A DNA stretch of 32,371 nucleotides from Kineococcus sp. TRM81007 (GTDB taxonomy: Bacteria > Actinomycetota > Actinomycetes > Actinomycetales > Kineococcaceae). Under the pieces are notes generated by a model. It did not search any database. It was not told the DNA's origin and worked only from the letters and a program-made list of their open reading frames with translations. How positions within the stretch are numbered: position 1 is the stretch's first letter; each line of letters starts with the position of its first letter. Both the position numbers and the translations under genes were made by a program. Of this stretch, positions 23,652-31,488 are shown in pieces. The stretch lies in contig NZ_JALBVB010000056.1 of the NCBI RefSeq assembly GCF_022669155.1, positions 183,244 through 215,614 of the forward strand. The letters are read 5' to 3'.

Positions 23652-24586
23652 GACTTCCTCCCGGAGATGCCCCTGACGGCCAGTCCCGAGAAGGAGACGA
23701 TGAGGGCGAACAGGACGAACGCCATGGCGGAGGCCGACCCGAAGCTGTTGTACTGGAACGCCTCGGTGTAGATGAGGTAGTTGACCGTCGTGGTGGAGCC
23801 GAGCGGGCCGCCCTGGGTGAGGACGTAGATCTCGGCGAACCCCTGAGCCAGGTAGACGATGTCCATCGCCACCACGTAGGTCAGCATCGGGCGCAGGCCC
23901 GGGAGCGTCACGTAGCGGAACCTGTTCCACGCGCCGGCGCCGTCCATCGACGCCGCCTCGTACAGCTCCCGCGGGATTCCCTGCAGGCCCGCCAGCAGCA
24001 GGACCATGTTGCTCCCCAGCGCCTTCCACACGCGCATCGCGGACGCGGCCGCCAGGGCGCTGTCCTCCTGCAGCAGCCAGCGCTGCTCCGGCAGCCCGAG
24101 CCCGGTGAGCCACTCGTTGAACAGCCCGTCGGGGCTGTACATCCACAGCCAGACCATGCTGACGACGGTCAGGGAGACGATGTGCGGCACGTACAGCGCC
24201 GAGCGGAAGGCACCGACGCCCCGGAACGGGCGGTTGGCCAGCAGTGCCAGGCCGAGCGCGATCGCCACGGTGAGCGGCAGCACCATCAGCACGTACCGCC
24301 CGGTCACGAGCAGCGCCTGCCCGAACTCGGGGTCGTCCAGCAGCGCGGCGTAGTTCGCCAGCCCGACCGGCCGCGGTGCCCCGCGGCTGAGCGGGGAGTA
24401 CTCGGTGAGGCTCAGCGCCACCCCGTACAGCACCGGCACCAGTTGGAAGACGAGCAGGTACAGGGCGGCCGGTGCGACGAACGCCACGCCGATCCACCGG
24501 GTCCGGTTCCGCCGGCTCCTCCGGTCGCGCCGCCCCTCCGCGGCGGCGGACGCCGTCCCCGCGGCGGGGGCGGTGACGGCCGCCAT
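23648..24586 (-). CDS. Carbohydrate ABC transporter permease (MalF-type)
   Basis: The partner inner-membrane permease of the CUT1 type, 312 aa. A basic N-terminal tail precedes the first helix (WIGVAFVAPAALYLLVFQLVPVLYGVALSLTEY), and later helices follow in the usual order. The EAA loop EAASMDGAGAWNRFRYVTLPGLRP contacts the ATPase. The PLGSTTTVNYLIYTEAF segment is typical of MalF-like permeases. The ATG shares one base with the stop of the binding-protein gene (TGATG), so translation is coupled. Confidence 0.93.
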   Translation of the reverse strand: MAAVTAPAAGTASAAAEGRRDRRSRRNRTRWIGVAFVAPAALYLLVFQLVPVLYGVALSLTEYSPLSRGAPRPVGLANYAALLDDPEFGQALLVTGRYVLMVLPLTVAIALGLALLANRPFRGVGAFRSALYVPHIVSLTVVSMVWLWMYSPDGLFNEWLTGLGLPEQRWLLQEDSALAAASAMRVWKALGSNMVLLLAGLQGIPRELYEAASMDGAGAWNRFRYVTLPGLRPMLTYVVAMDIVYLAQGFAEIYVLTQGGPLGSTTTVNYLIYTEAFQYNSFGSASAMAFVLFALIVSFSGLAVRGISGRKS

Positions 24587-25953
24587 CAGGCGCCACCGGC
24601 CCGGGCGGCCTTGGCCAGGACCTCGTCGACGGCCGGGGCGGCCTGCGCGAGCGCCTCCTCGGGGGTGAGCCGCTCGTTGAGCGCCTGCTCGAGGAAGCCC
24701 GAGAGGGTGTCGCGCGCCTGCACCCACCCGGGGACGTTGGGGTTGGGCACCCAGGCGTCCGCCGCCTGGACGAACGCCGTCATGACGGGCGATCCCTGCA
24801 CGTACGGGTCGTCGACGGAGGACGCGCGCACGGGGATGGCGCCGATGCCCCGGGTGTACTCGCCGGAGACCTCCGGCTGCAGCAGGTGGCTGATGAACTC
24901 CCAGGCGAGCTCCTTGGCCGCGGAGTCCTTGTTGATCATCAGGCCCGGGCCGGCGCCGCCGAGCACACCGGGTTCACCGCCGCTGAACGCCAGCGGCTGC
25001 ATCACGCGCAGGTCCAGCTCCGGGTGCGCGTCGTGCATGGACTGCGCCCTGACCGCGGTGCTCATCGTCATGGAGGCCCGGCCCGTGACCAGGGGCTGCT
25101 GCTCCGGGGGGAGGTCGGAGTAGTTCTGGCCCAGGTCGGCCGCCACGGCGGGGTCCCCGGCGAAGAGCGTCACGAGGTAGTCCAGCGCGGTGGCGCCGGC
25201 CGGTGAGTCGAAGGCGGCCGTGGCGGGCGAGGTGCCGTCCACCTGGCGGCCCCCGGCGGAGGCGAGCAGCGCGGCGAAGGACTGCTGCCGGCCGATGGCG
25301 TCGCTCATGAGCAGCAGCCCGCTGCGCGTGATCGTGCCCGCGCCGTCCCGCACCGTCAGCCGCCGCGCCACCTCCAGCAGGTCCTCCCAGGTCCGCGGCG
25401 GGTCGTCCGGGTCCAGGCCGGCCTCCCGGAAGTCGCCCGCGCGGTAGGCGATGAGGCTGCCCTGGATGGACAGGGGGACGAGGTACTGGGTGCCGTCGAC
25501 GCGCCCGCCGGGCAGCGCCGCGTCCATGTCCTCCAGGTCGGCGGGCTCCAGCAGCTCCAGGTAGGGGCCCAGGTCCTCCAGGCGGTCGTTGACGGCGAAG
25601 TCCGCCACGGCGGCCGGGCCGTGCCCGAAGACGTCCGGTGCGGTGCCGGCGGCGAACGCCGCGTTGAGCTTGGTGGACATGTCACCCCAGTCGAGGTAGG
25701 TGACGTCGACGGTGGCGCCGGTGCGCTCCTCGAACGCGGGCACGATCTCGCCGGTGACCAGGTCGATCTCGGTCTGGTTCGTCCCGGGGAACCACACGAC
25801 GAGGTGGTCGGCCGGGCCCGAGGGCCCTGCGCCGCCCGACGCGGCCGAGCCGTCGCCGGTGAAGGCGCAGGCGGACAGGCCGGTGAGCGCGCCGCCGAGC
25901 GCGCCGCCGAGGACGGCCCGGCGGCCGGGGGTGTGGCGGTGGTTGGTGGTCAT
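24586..25953 (-). CDS. Sugar ABC transporter substrate-binding lipoprotein
   Basis: An extracytoplasmic solute-binding protein of family 1, 455 aa. The signal peptide GRRAVLGGALGGALTGLSAC has a lipobox with Cys29 and an Arg-Arg pair that may direct Tat export. Mature-protein features include LVVWFPGTNQTEIDLV, APDVFGHGPAAVADFA, PLSIQGSLIAYRAGDF and the C-terminal LLQPEVSGEYTRGIGAIPVR region common to CUT1 binding proteins. The ligand cannot be assigned. ATG 25953 has AGGAGG just upstream, and that site overlaps an imperfect operator-like palindrome (25961-25976). It is the first structural gene after lacI. Confidence 0.93.
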   Translation of the reverse strand: MTTNHRHTPGRRAVLGGALGGALTGLSACAFTGDGSAASGGAGPSGPADHLVVWFPGTNQTEIDLVTGEIVPAFEERTGATVDVTYLDWGDMSTKLNAAFAAGTAPDVFGHGPAAVADFAVNDRLEDLGPYLELLEPADLEDMDAALPGGRVDGTQYLVPLSIQGSLIAYRAGDFREAGLDPDDPPRTWEDLLEVARRLTVRDGAGTITRSGLLLMSDAIGRQQSFAALLASAGGRQVDGTSPATAAFDSPAGATALDYLVTLFAGDPAVAADLGQNYSDLPPEQQPLVTGRASMTMSTAVRAQSMHDAHPELDLRVMQPLAFSGGEPGVLGGAGPGLMINKDSAAKELAWEFISHLLQPEVSGEYTRGIGAIPVRASSVDDPYVQGSPVMTAFVQAADAWVPNPNVPGWVQARDTLSGFLEQALNERLTPEEALAQAAPAVDEVLAKAARAGGA

Positions 25954-25960
25954 GGTTCCT

Positions 25961-25976
25961 CCTGATTCGTATGAGG
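25961..25976. promoter_or_regulatory. Candidate second LacI-family operator
   Basis: CCTGATTCGTATGAGG is an imperfect palindrome (12 of 16 positions symmetric) centred on CG, as in LacI/GalR operators. It shares CGTATGAG with the large palindrome at 27098-27124 and overlaps the Shine-Dalgarno sequence of the binding-protein gene, so binding could block expression. Confidence 0.5.
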
Positions 25977-26037
25977 CTTGCGTCGTCGCGAGCGGAGGAC
26001 GGGAGGGGGAGGGACGGTGCTCGGCCGGGGGGCGTGG

Positions 26038-27075
26038 TCAGCGACCGGGCGGGGCGCCGATGCTGCTGCCGCGCAGGGGCAGGCACGGCACGACGTCGAC
26101 GTGGGTGGGCGGCACGTCGCCCTCGAGCAGGCCCAGCAGCACCCGCACGGCGCGCGCACCCATGGCGCGCCGGGCCACGGCCACGTGGCTCCAGCCCAGC
26201 GCCGCCGAACCGGGGGCCGGCACGTCCAGGCAGGCCACCGAGACGTCCGCCGGCACGCGCAGGCCCCGGGCGCTCAGGAGGTCGGCCAGCTCGCCGGCGT
26301 GCTCGGGCGTCTCCACGACGAACGCCGTGGTCCCGAGCGCGAGCTGCTGGTCCACCCACTCGCCCGTGACGGTTCCCGCCTCGACGAGGTGGGGGGTGGA
26401 GGAGGCCAGCGCGGCGCCCGGCACGAGGGCGAGGAAGGCGCGCAGGCGCTCCTCCTGCGGCCTGCGGCGCGCCGCCATGCCGAGGTAGGCGGTGCGCCGG
26501 TGCCCGGCCGCGGCCAGGGCGCGCAGGACCTCCGCGACGGCGGCGGTGTAGTCCGCCGCCACGTACGGCACGGGCGTGACGGCACCCGCGCGGTTGCCGA
26601 TCAGGACGAAGGGGAACCCCTCCAGCGCCAGGCGCTCCATCTCGTCCTCGTTGCGCTCACGGCCCAGCACGACGGCGCCGTCGGTCAGGCGCAGGCGGTT
26701 CGAGCCCCTGCCGTAGACGCTGCGGGTGCCGTCGGGCAGTTGCGTCGAGGCGAAGAGCACGAGGTCCTGGCCCTGCGCGACGGCCTGCTCCTCGATGCCG
26801 ACGAGGAACTCGTGGTAGTAGTCGTCGGCCGCGACGGGGAAGACGCTCTCGAAGGTGTGCACCCCGATGAGCCCGTTGCGCCCGCCGCGCAGGGAGCGGG
26901 CCGCGGCGTTGGGCACGTAGCCCAGCGAGGCCATCGCCGCGCGGATCTTCTCCTGGGTGGCCGGGGCGATGCCCTTCTCGCCGGCCTTGCCGTTGAGGAC
27001 GAGGGAGACCGCGGCCTGGGAGACCTGTGCCACGCGGGCGATGTCCCGCTGGCTGGGCCGGGTGCTGCTGGGCAA
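26038..27075 (-). CDS. LacI-family transcriptional regulator
   Basis: A sugar-responsive repressor, about 345 aa. The N-terminal helix-turn-helix and hinge read SQRDIARVAQVSQAAVSLVLNGK and GYVPNAAARSLRGGRNGLIGV. The effector-binding domain has the periplasmic-binding-protein fold (LVLFAST, VLGRERNEDEMERL, VSVACLDVPAPGSAALG). I place the start at TTG 27075 because GGAGG ends 4 nt upstream. The in-frame ATG at 27102 lies inside the 27-bp palindrome and has no ribosome site, although it would give a 354-aa protein. The binding-protein gene follows after 84 nt on the same strand. Autoregulation and operon control through the palindrome are inferred. Confidence 0.93.
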   Translation of the reverse strand: MPSSTRPSQRDIARVAQVSQAAVSLVLNGKAGEKGIAPATQEKIRAAMASLGYVPNAAARSLRGGRNGLIGVHTFESVFPVAADDYYHEFLVGIEEQAVAQGQDLVLFASTQLPDGTRSVYGRGSNRLRLTDGAVVLGRERNEDEMERLALEGFPFVLIGNRAGAVTPVPYVAADYTAAVAEVLRALAAAGHRRTAYLGMAARRRPQEERLRAFLALVPGAALASSTPHLVEAGTVTGEWVDQQLALGTTAFVVETPEHAGELADLLSARGLRVPADVSVACLDVPAPGSAALGWSHVAVARRAMGARAVRVLLGLLEGDVPPTHVDVVPCLPLRGSSIGAPPGR

Positions 27076-27097
27076 GGGTCCTCCACGTCGTCGTGGC

Positions 27098-27124
27098 CTC
27101 ATACGTACTAGTAGTACGTATGAG
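27098..27124. promoter_or_regulatory. Perfect 27-bp palindrome, LacI-type operator
   Basis: Arms CTCATACGTACTA and TAGTACGTATGAG are exact reverse complements around a central G. Each arm contains TACGTA, a CG-centred palindrome. It is AT-rich in a very GC-rich region and lies at the 5' end of lacI. It is the most probable operator of the cluster and may also be the lacI promoter region. Confidence 0.8.
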
Positions 27125-27218
27125 AGAAGTGCACCACCACCGGGGGGGCCGCGTCAACGCCCCTCGCGCCGCGACGTGGTCCCCCCTCCGCCCGGGTGCG
27201 CCCGCGCGAGGCGCCGCC

Positions 27219-27698
27219 TCAGGGCATCTCCACGGTCTCCGCGCGGCGCACCTCCGCCAGCGCCGCCTCCACGTGGCGCGACAGCGGCCGGCGGGTGGCG
27301 GCCACGAGGTCGGCCACGAGCAGCAGCGCGTGCCGCAGCACCGCCTCGTGCGGCGCCCGGGGCGTCTCCGCGACCTCCGGGTGCTCACCGAGCGCCCCGG
27401 TCAGCGCCAGCACCAGCAGGTGCGGGTCCAGACCGGTGAACCAGGCCGGGGCCGAGCGCGCGCAGCGCTCCACCACCGCGCGCAGGTCGTCCGCGTCCAG
27501 GCCGTCCGGGTGCAGCTCCTCCAGCGCCCCCCGCAGCAGCCACCCCAGCACCGTGCGGGCCGCCTCGGCGTCGAAGGCCGCCAGCGCGGCACCCGCGTCC
27601 TCGAAGGCCCCGCCGTCGTCGGCGGCGAGCGCCCGCACGGCGCTCGTCAGGGTGCGCGTCAGGACGGCGGGGTCGGTGGTCCGGGAGGAGCTGCTCAC
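27219..27698 (-). CDS. Hypothetical helical protein
   Basis: I do not recognise this 159-aa protein. It appears all-helical, with repeated Ala/Leu/Glu-rich segments (VLTRTLTSAVRALAADDGG, GWLLRGALEELHPDGLDADDLRAVVERC, LVLALTGALGEHPEVAETP, ALLLVADLVAATRRPL), and an acidic N-terminal half. Two cysteines are absent or isolated, and there is no signal peptide or membrane helix. GTG 27698 has GGGAGG about 8 nt upstream. It lies upstream of lacI on the same strand but is separated by the operator region, so it is probably an independent gene. It is divergent from the DUF4383 gene. Confidence 0.7.
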   Translation of the reverse strand: MSSSSRTTDPAVLTRTLTSAVRALAADDGGAFEDAGAALAAFDAEAARTVLGWLLRGALEELHPDGLDADDLRAVVERCARSAPAWFTGLDPHLLVLALTGALGEHPEVAETPRAPHEAVLRHALLLVADLVAATRRPLSRHVEAALAEVRRAETVEMP

Positions 27699-27790
27699 GC
27701 CCCCACCCTCCCAGCACCCTGCGACACCGCCCCGTCGCTGCCGTGACCCGACTGTGATCCCGCCCGAGTTGCCGCCGGTGCACGGCTGCC

Positions 27791-27796
27791 TACCGT
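27791..27796 (+). promoter_or_regulatory. Predicted -10 box (TACCGT) of the DUF4383 gene
   Basis: TACCGT is followed by a leader of about 65 nt with a proper ribosome site (GGAGGAG) before ATG 27869, so unlike others this transcript is not leaderless. Confidence 0.45.
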
Positions 27797-27868
27797 GGAG
27801 AGGGAGGTCCAGAACGCGCCTCGTACGCCCCGCGGAAGCGCGGGGCCCGCGAACCGGAGGAGCTCGAC

Positions 27869-28342
27869 ATGGCTACGAGAACCAAGAACAGCGTGGACGC
27901 CAACCGCACCACGCGCCGATCCCCGGTGCAGACCGGTGCGCTCGTCGTCGGAGCGGTGTTCGTCCTCGTCGGGATCATGGGGTTCATCCCCGGGATCACG
28001 ACGAACTACGACCAGCTCGAGTGGGCCGGCCCCGACTCCGAGGCCATGCTGCTGGGCATCTTCATGGTCTCGATCCTGCACAACCTGCTGCACCTCGGGC
28101 TCGGCGTCGTCGGGCTCATCGCGGCCAAGGCGGCCGGCGCCGCGCGCAGCTACCTCATCGCCGGCGGCCTCGTGTACGCCGTGCTGTGGATCTACGGCCT
28201 CGTCGTCGCCGAGGAGAGCCAGGCCAACTTCGTGCCGCTGAACGACGCCGACGACTGGCTGCACCTGGTCCTCGCCGTGGGGATGATCCTGCTCGGCCTG
28301 ATCCTGCCGCGCCGCGTGGAACTGCCCGCCTCGGAGCGCTGA
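27869..28342 (+). CDS. DUF4383 family membrane protein
   Basis: A 157-aa integral membrane protein with four predicted helices, from the actinobacterial DUF4383 family. Helix 1 is PVQTGALVVGAVFVLVGIMGFI. A short external loop follows, then LLGIFMVSILHNLLHLGLGVVGLIAA with conserved His residues, AARSYLIAGGLVYAVLWIYGLVV, and a last helix WLHLVLAVGMILLGLILP. The function is unknown. Members often occur in stress-induced loci, which is consistent with, but not shown by, the context here. ATG 27869 has GGAGGAG 7 nt upstream. Confidence 0.88.
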   Translation: MATRTKNSVDANRTTRRSPVQTGALVVGAVFVLVGIMGFIPGITTNYDQLEWAGPDSEAMLLGIFMVSILHNLLHLGLGVVGLIAAKAAGAARSYLIAGGLVYAVLWIYGLVVAEESQANFVPLNDADDWLHLVLAVGMILLGLILPRRVELPASER

Positions 28343-28402
28343 CCGGCGACCGCGGCCGCAACCCCGGGGCACCGCTCCCGGGAACTCGACGAAGGGAACA
28401 CC

Positions 28403-28741
28403 GTGAGCACCGACGAGCGTGCGACGCTGCCCGTGCCGGACTACGACCACCTGCCGCTGGCGACCCTCACCGACCGCATCCGCTCCTTGGACGCGGCCGC
28501 CCTGGGCGACCTCATCGTCTACGAGGAGGCCCACGGGGCGCGGGAACCGGTGCTGACGGTCCTGCGGGCCCGGGCGGACCAGCTCGCGGCCGGCGCCGAG
28601 CCGTCCGGCGGGAACCCCGCCGGTACCCAGCCCGAGCACGCCCCCGCACCGCAGGGGCCGTCGCTGGGCGGCACCGACGCCCCGCCGATCAACCCGCCGT
28701 CGCAGGGCGTGCCGACGAACCCGGCGCAGCCGCGCCGCTGA
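28403..28741 (+). CDS. Small conserved hypothetical protein
   Basis: A 112-aa protein. The N-terminal half resembles actinobacterial proteins with the LPVPDYDHLPL motif followed by a helix, here TLTDRIRSLDAAALGDLIVYEEAHG. The C-terminal half is disordered and rich in Pro, Gly and Ala. No function is known to me. GTG 28403 has GAAGGGA upstream. It follows the DUF4383 gene by 60 nt and is probably co-transcribed. Its last 53 nt overlap the convergent glycosyltransferase gene. Confidence 0.75.
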   Translation: MSTDERATLPVPDYDHLPLATLTDRIRSLDAAALGDLIVYEEAHGAREPVLTVLRARADQLAAGAEPSGGNPAGTQPEHAPAPQGPSLGGTDAPPINPPSQGVPTNPAQPRR

Positions 28742-29756
28742 CGCGGCCCACCCCCGCCGGCACGGCCGGCTTCGCGGCGTGCGGTACCCGGCCCCCGGCG
28801 TACCGCACGCCGCCGCGCGCCCGGGCCCCGATGGCCGCCCAGACGCACACCGCGCGCTCGGCCGCCCACAGCGGCGCCCACAGCGCCGCGGTGGGCGGGT
28901 AGTGCGCCCGCCCGCCGTGCCGGCGCCGCCCCACCTCCGCCACCGCCACCGCGGTCAGAGCACCCAGGCCCACGGCCGCCCGTCCCCGCCCGCGCACCGC
29001 GGCCAGCGCCAGCAGCGGCAGCCAGGACGCCTCCACCGCCAGCCGCCACGGCTGGGCGAAGTCGTCGTACGCCTGCCGGACCCGCTGCCCGGCGAAGTGC
29101 CGAGCCGTCGGGGGCAGCCTGCGCACGTACACGCCCGACGCCGCGACGACGCGGCCCCCGGCCGCCTCCACGGTGCGCAGCATCTGCAGGTTCTCGAAGA
29201 GCACGTCCCCGTCGTAACCGCCCATCGCCTCGAAGGTGCTGCGGCGCACCGCGATCGTGCCCGGGTAGTCCGCGCCGAACGCACGGTTCACCAGGGAGCG
29301 GGCGGTGTCCCAGCGCGCGTGCCAGGGTGCGGGGGAGAACACGTTCTGGGGGCGCACGGCGTCCGCGGCGGCCAGCGCGCCCAGCACCGCGCGCAGCTCC
29401 GCCGGCCCGTAGCGCACGTCGTCGTCGGCCACGACGACGAGCTCGTGGCGCGACGCGAGGACCCCGGTGACGACCCCGGCGACCTTGCCGTTGCGGCCCG
29501 GCCACGGCTGCGGACGCACGTGCCGGGCGCCGGTGCCCCGCCATGCGCGCGCGTGGCGGGCGAAGTCCTCCTCGCCGGAACCGTCGACGACCGTGACGTC
29601 GAGCAGACGGGTCAGGGAACGCAGGTACGAGCCCATCTCCGCCACCTCGCCGTCCGGGCGCCCGTCCCAGCGCAGCGGCACCACGTACTCGGCGCCGTGC
29701 TCGGCGGTGTGCCGGGTTCCCGCGGGGGCGATCGCGGGACCCCGGGGCGCGCTCAC
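28689..29756 (-). CDS. Family 2 glycosyltransferase, membrane-associated
   Basis: A 355-aa GT-A fold glycosyltransferase. VVPLRWDGRPDGEVAEMGSYL starts the fold. The donor site has NGKVAGV (90-96) and the metal-binding VVVADDDVRYG with Asp111-113. The acceptor region shows GTIAVRRSTFEAMGGYDG and FENLQMLRTVEAAGG. A QRVRQAY motif (224-230) is a variant of the QxxRW loop. Hydrophobic segments at about 242-256 and 262-275 suggest membrane association. GTG 29756 overlaps the stop of the diiron protein by 4 nt, so the two are coupled. The C-terminal tail runs 53 nt into the convergent small gene. Donor and acceptor are unknown. Confidence 0.88.
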   Translation of the reverse strand: MSAPRGPAIAPAGTRHTAEHGAEYVVPLRWDGRPDGEVAEMGSYLRSLTRLLDVTVVDGSGEEDFARHARAWRGTGARHVRPQPWPGRNGKVAGVVTGVLASRHELVVVADDDVRYGPAELRAVLGALAAADAVRPQNVFSPAPWHARWDTARSLVNRAFGADYPGTIAVRRSTFEAMGGYDGDVLFENLQMLRTVEAAGGRVVAASGVYVRRLPPTARHFAGQRVRQAYDDFAQPWRLAVEASWLPLLALAAVRGRGRAAVGLGALTAVAVAEVGRRRHGGRAHYPPTAALWAPLWAAERAVCVWAAIGARARGGVRYAGGRVPHAAKPAVPAGVGRVSGAAAPGSSARPATAG

Positions 29757-30865
29757 GCCCACGGCACCAGCAGCGAGGTCCGCCCCCGCTCCCAGGAGGC
29801 CAGCTGCTGCTCGCCGGCCAGCGCGTCCAGCGCCAGGCACGCCGCCGCGCCGAACAGCACGTCGGCCGCGAGCTCCGGTTCGCGCCGGGCCAGCGCCCCG
29901 GCCAGGTCCCGGCCGGCGATCTGCTCGTGGACGGCGTCGGCCTGCACGTGCTCGTCGAAGAACCAGGTGGCGTCGGCGTCGAAACCCAGCCGGCGCAGCC
30001 CGTTGCCGTAGGCCTTGTTCGGCAGCGACGACGTCATCTCGAACACCGCCAGGTGCCCGACGATCGCCCCGCGCAGGCGGCGGTGCAGCCCGAACAGGGA
30101 CATCGCGTTCGTGCCCACCAGGGTGGTGGCGGGCACCGACGGCAGGTAGCGGCCGTAGGCGTCGTCCAGCCCGGCGGCGCGCATCGTGCGGGCGAACAGC
30201 GCCGAGTGCATCCGCTCCGGGCGGCCGCCGCCGTACTCGTCGGCCTGCACCTCCACCAGCGCCGCCTTCGGCCCGCCCGCCAGCCGCGGCACGGCCCACG
30301 TGTGCGGGTCGGCCTCCTTCAAGTGGTAGATCGAGCGGTGCACGAGGAACTCGCGCACCTGCTCCAGGGTGGCGTGCCGCTGCAGGAACGCGCTGACGCC
30401 CGGGCCGTCGTCGGCCGCCGCCATCGCGAACAGCGTCTCGGCGACGTCCTCCACCGGGACCTCCGGCACCTCGACGAGGGCGCGCACCGCCGCCTCGAAC
30501 GGGCCCTCCAGCACCTCGCGCACGCCGAGCAGACCCAGGTCCCACTCCAGGGCGTCGTCGACGCCCTCCAGGCCGCGGTAGTGCAGCTCGTACATCAGGA
30601 ACAGCGCCAGCTGCGCGTCCTCGTCGCGCAGGACGTCCCCGCCGGCCGCGCGGGCGGCCAGGTCGCGCAGGTCCGCCGCGGTGGGGGCGGCGGGCTCGGC
30701 GCGCAGGTGGCGCAGCAGCGCCGCGCTGAGCTCACCGCGCGCGGGCGGAAGCGGCAGGCGGCCGGGGGCGCCGGAGGGGTCCACCGCGGACCGAGCCGCG
30801 GGGGTGCCGGTGGGGGTTCCGGTGGTGGTCACGGCCAGGCCGTCGGTGGGGGTGGTCGCGGTCAT
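29753..30865 (-). CDS. Iron-containing redox enzyme family protein (heme-oxygenase-like diiron fold)
   Basis: A 370-aa helical protein resembling the heme-oxygenase-like diiron oxidases. Candidate iron ligands occur on successive helices: ELH at 93-95 (LFLMYELHYRGLE), His176/His181, Glu210 and His220 in QADEYGGGRPERMH, and His306, Asp310 and His313 in FFDEHVQADAVH. The first 40 residues are a disordered Thr/Pro tail. Related enzymes oxidise or cleave amines, acids and amino-acid derivatives; the substrate here is unknown. ATG 30865 is divergent from the CDGSH gene across 119 nt. It is translationally coupled to the glycosyltransferase. Confidence 0.85.
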   Translation of the reverse strand: MTATTPTDGLAVTTTGTPTGTPAARSAVDPSGAPGRLPLPPARGELSAALLRHLRAEPAAPTAADLRDLAARAAGGDVLRDEDAQLALFLMYELHYRGLEGVDDALEWDLGLLGVREVLEGPFEAAVRALVEVPEVPVEDVAETLFAMAAADDGPGVSAFLQRHATLEQVREFLVHRSIYHLKEADPHTWAVPRLAGGPKAALVEVQADEYGGGRPERMHSALFARTMRAAGLDDAYGRYLPSVPATTLVGTNAMSLFGLHRRLRGAIVGHLAVFEMTSSLPNKAYGNGLRRLGFDADATWFFDEHVQADAVHEQIAGRDLAGALARREPELAADVLFGAAACLALDALAGEQQLASWERGRTSLLVPWA

Positions 30866-30984
30866 CGGGGCGTCCTGTCCTCGTCTCGGGGGGTGCGGGT
30901 GCGCGGAGGGCCCCAGGCGCCTGCCGCGGGGGCGGCGCCGGCGCGCACGTGCGCCGGGCCGTGCCGATGGGTAGGAAGGCCGGT

Positions 30985-31245
30985 GTGGAACCCCAGAGCG
31001 CTCCCGCCGCCGCACCCGCCGCCGGCCGGGCCGACGACGTCACGGTCACCGTCTGCCCCGGTGGGCCGCTGCTGCTGCGCGGGCCGGTGACGCTGCTGGA
31101 CGGCGACGGCTCCCCGCTGGAGCCGGGCCGGAAGACGGTGGCGCTGTGCCGCTGCGGTCGCAGCGCCGAAGCGCCGTTCTGCGACGGCTCGCACAAGCGG
31201 CGCACCCGCCGCCCGCCCGTGGACGGCGCTGCCGGCCACGGCTGA
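30985..31245 (+). CDS. CDGSH iron-sulfur domain protein
   Basis: An 86-aa redox protein with the CDGSH 2Fe-2S motif. The ligands are Cys55, Cys57, Cys66 and His70 (ALCRCGRSAEAPFCDGSHKR), a 3Cys-1His site. It probably serves in electron transfer, possibly to the divergently encoded diiron protein (inference). GTG 30985 is preferred because AGGAAGG ends 5 nt upstream; in-frame ATG 30967 would add six residues. Confidence 0.88.
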   Translation: MEPQSAPAAAPAAGRADDVTVTVCPGGPLLLRGPVTLLDGDGSPLEPGRKTVALCRCGRSAEAPFCDGSHKRRTRRPPVDGAAGHG

Positions 31246-31484
31246 GGGAGCCGCACCCACCGGCGCCGCGGGGCACGTCCTCGGTCCCGTCATCCGTCCC
31301 TCCGGTCGGCGGCGTGGACCGCGCGGGCGGGCCCGGTCTCGACCCCTCGCGCACGCTAGGTGGGGCCCCCGCGCCCCGCAACCGGGCGTCCCGGGGCGGG
31401 GCGGTGGCCGCCGCTAGGCTGCCGGGCAACCGTTTCCCCGCCGAGGAGGTCGTCGATGCCCACCCCGCCGCCGGAGGGTCCCGC
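31246..31484 (+). promoter_or_regulatory. Leader and promoter region of the uronate dehydrogenase-like gene
   Basis: TAGGCT (31415-31420) is a likely -10, so the start of transcription is near 31427. A 5' leader follows that contains GAGGAGG (31443-31449) before a short ORF. The rest is GC-rich and I see no other feature in it. Confidence 0.45.
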
Positions 31485-31488
31485 GTGA
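31456..31488 (+). CDS. Possible 10-codon leader ORF
   Basis: ATG 31456 follows GAGGAGG with 6-nt spacing and encodes MPTPPPEGPA, and its stop TGA overlaps the next gene's GTG (GTGA). A translated leader peptide could couple to, or limit, downstream initiation. It is very short and Pro-rich, so it could be accidental. Confidence 0.35.
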   Translation: MPTPPPEGPA

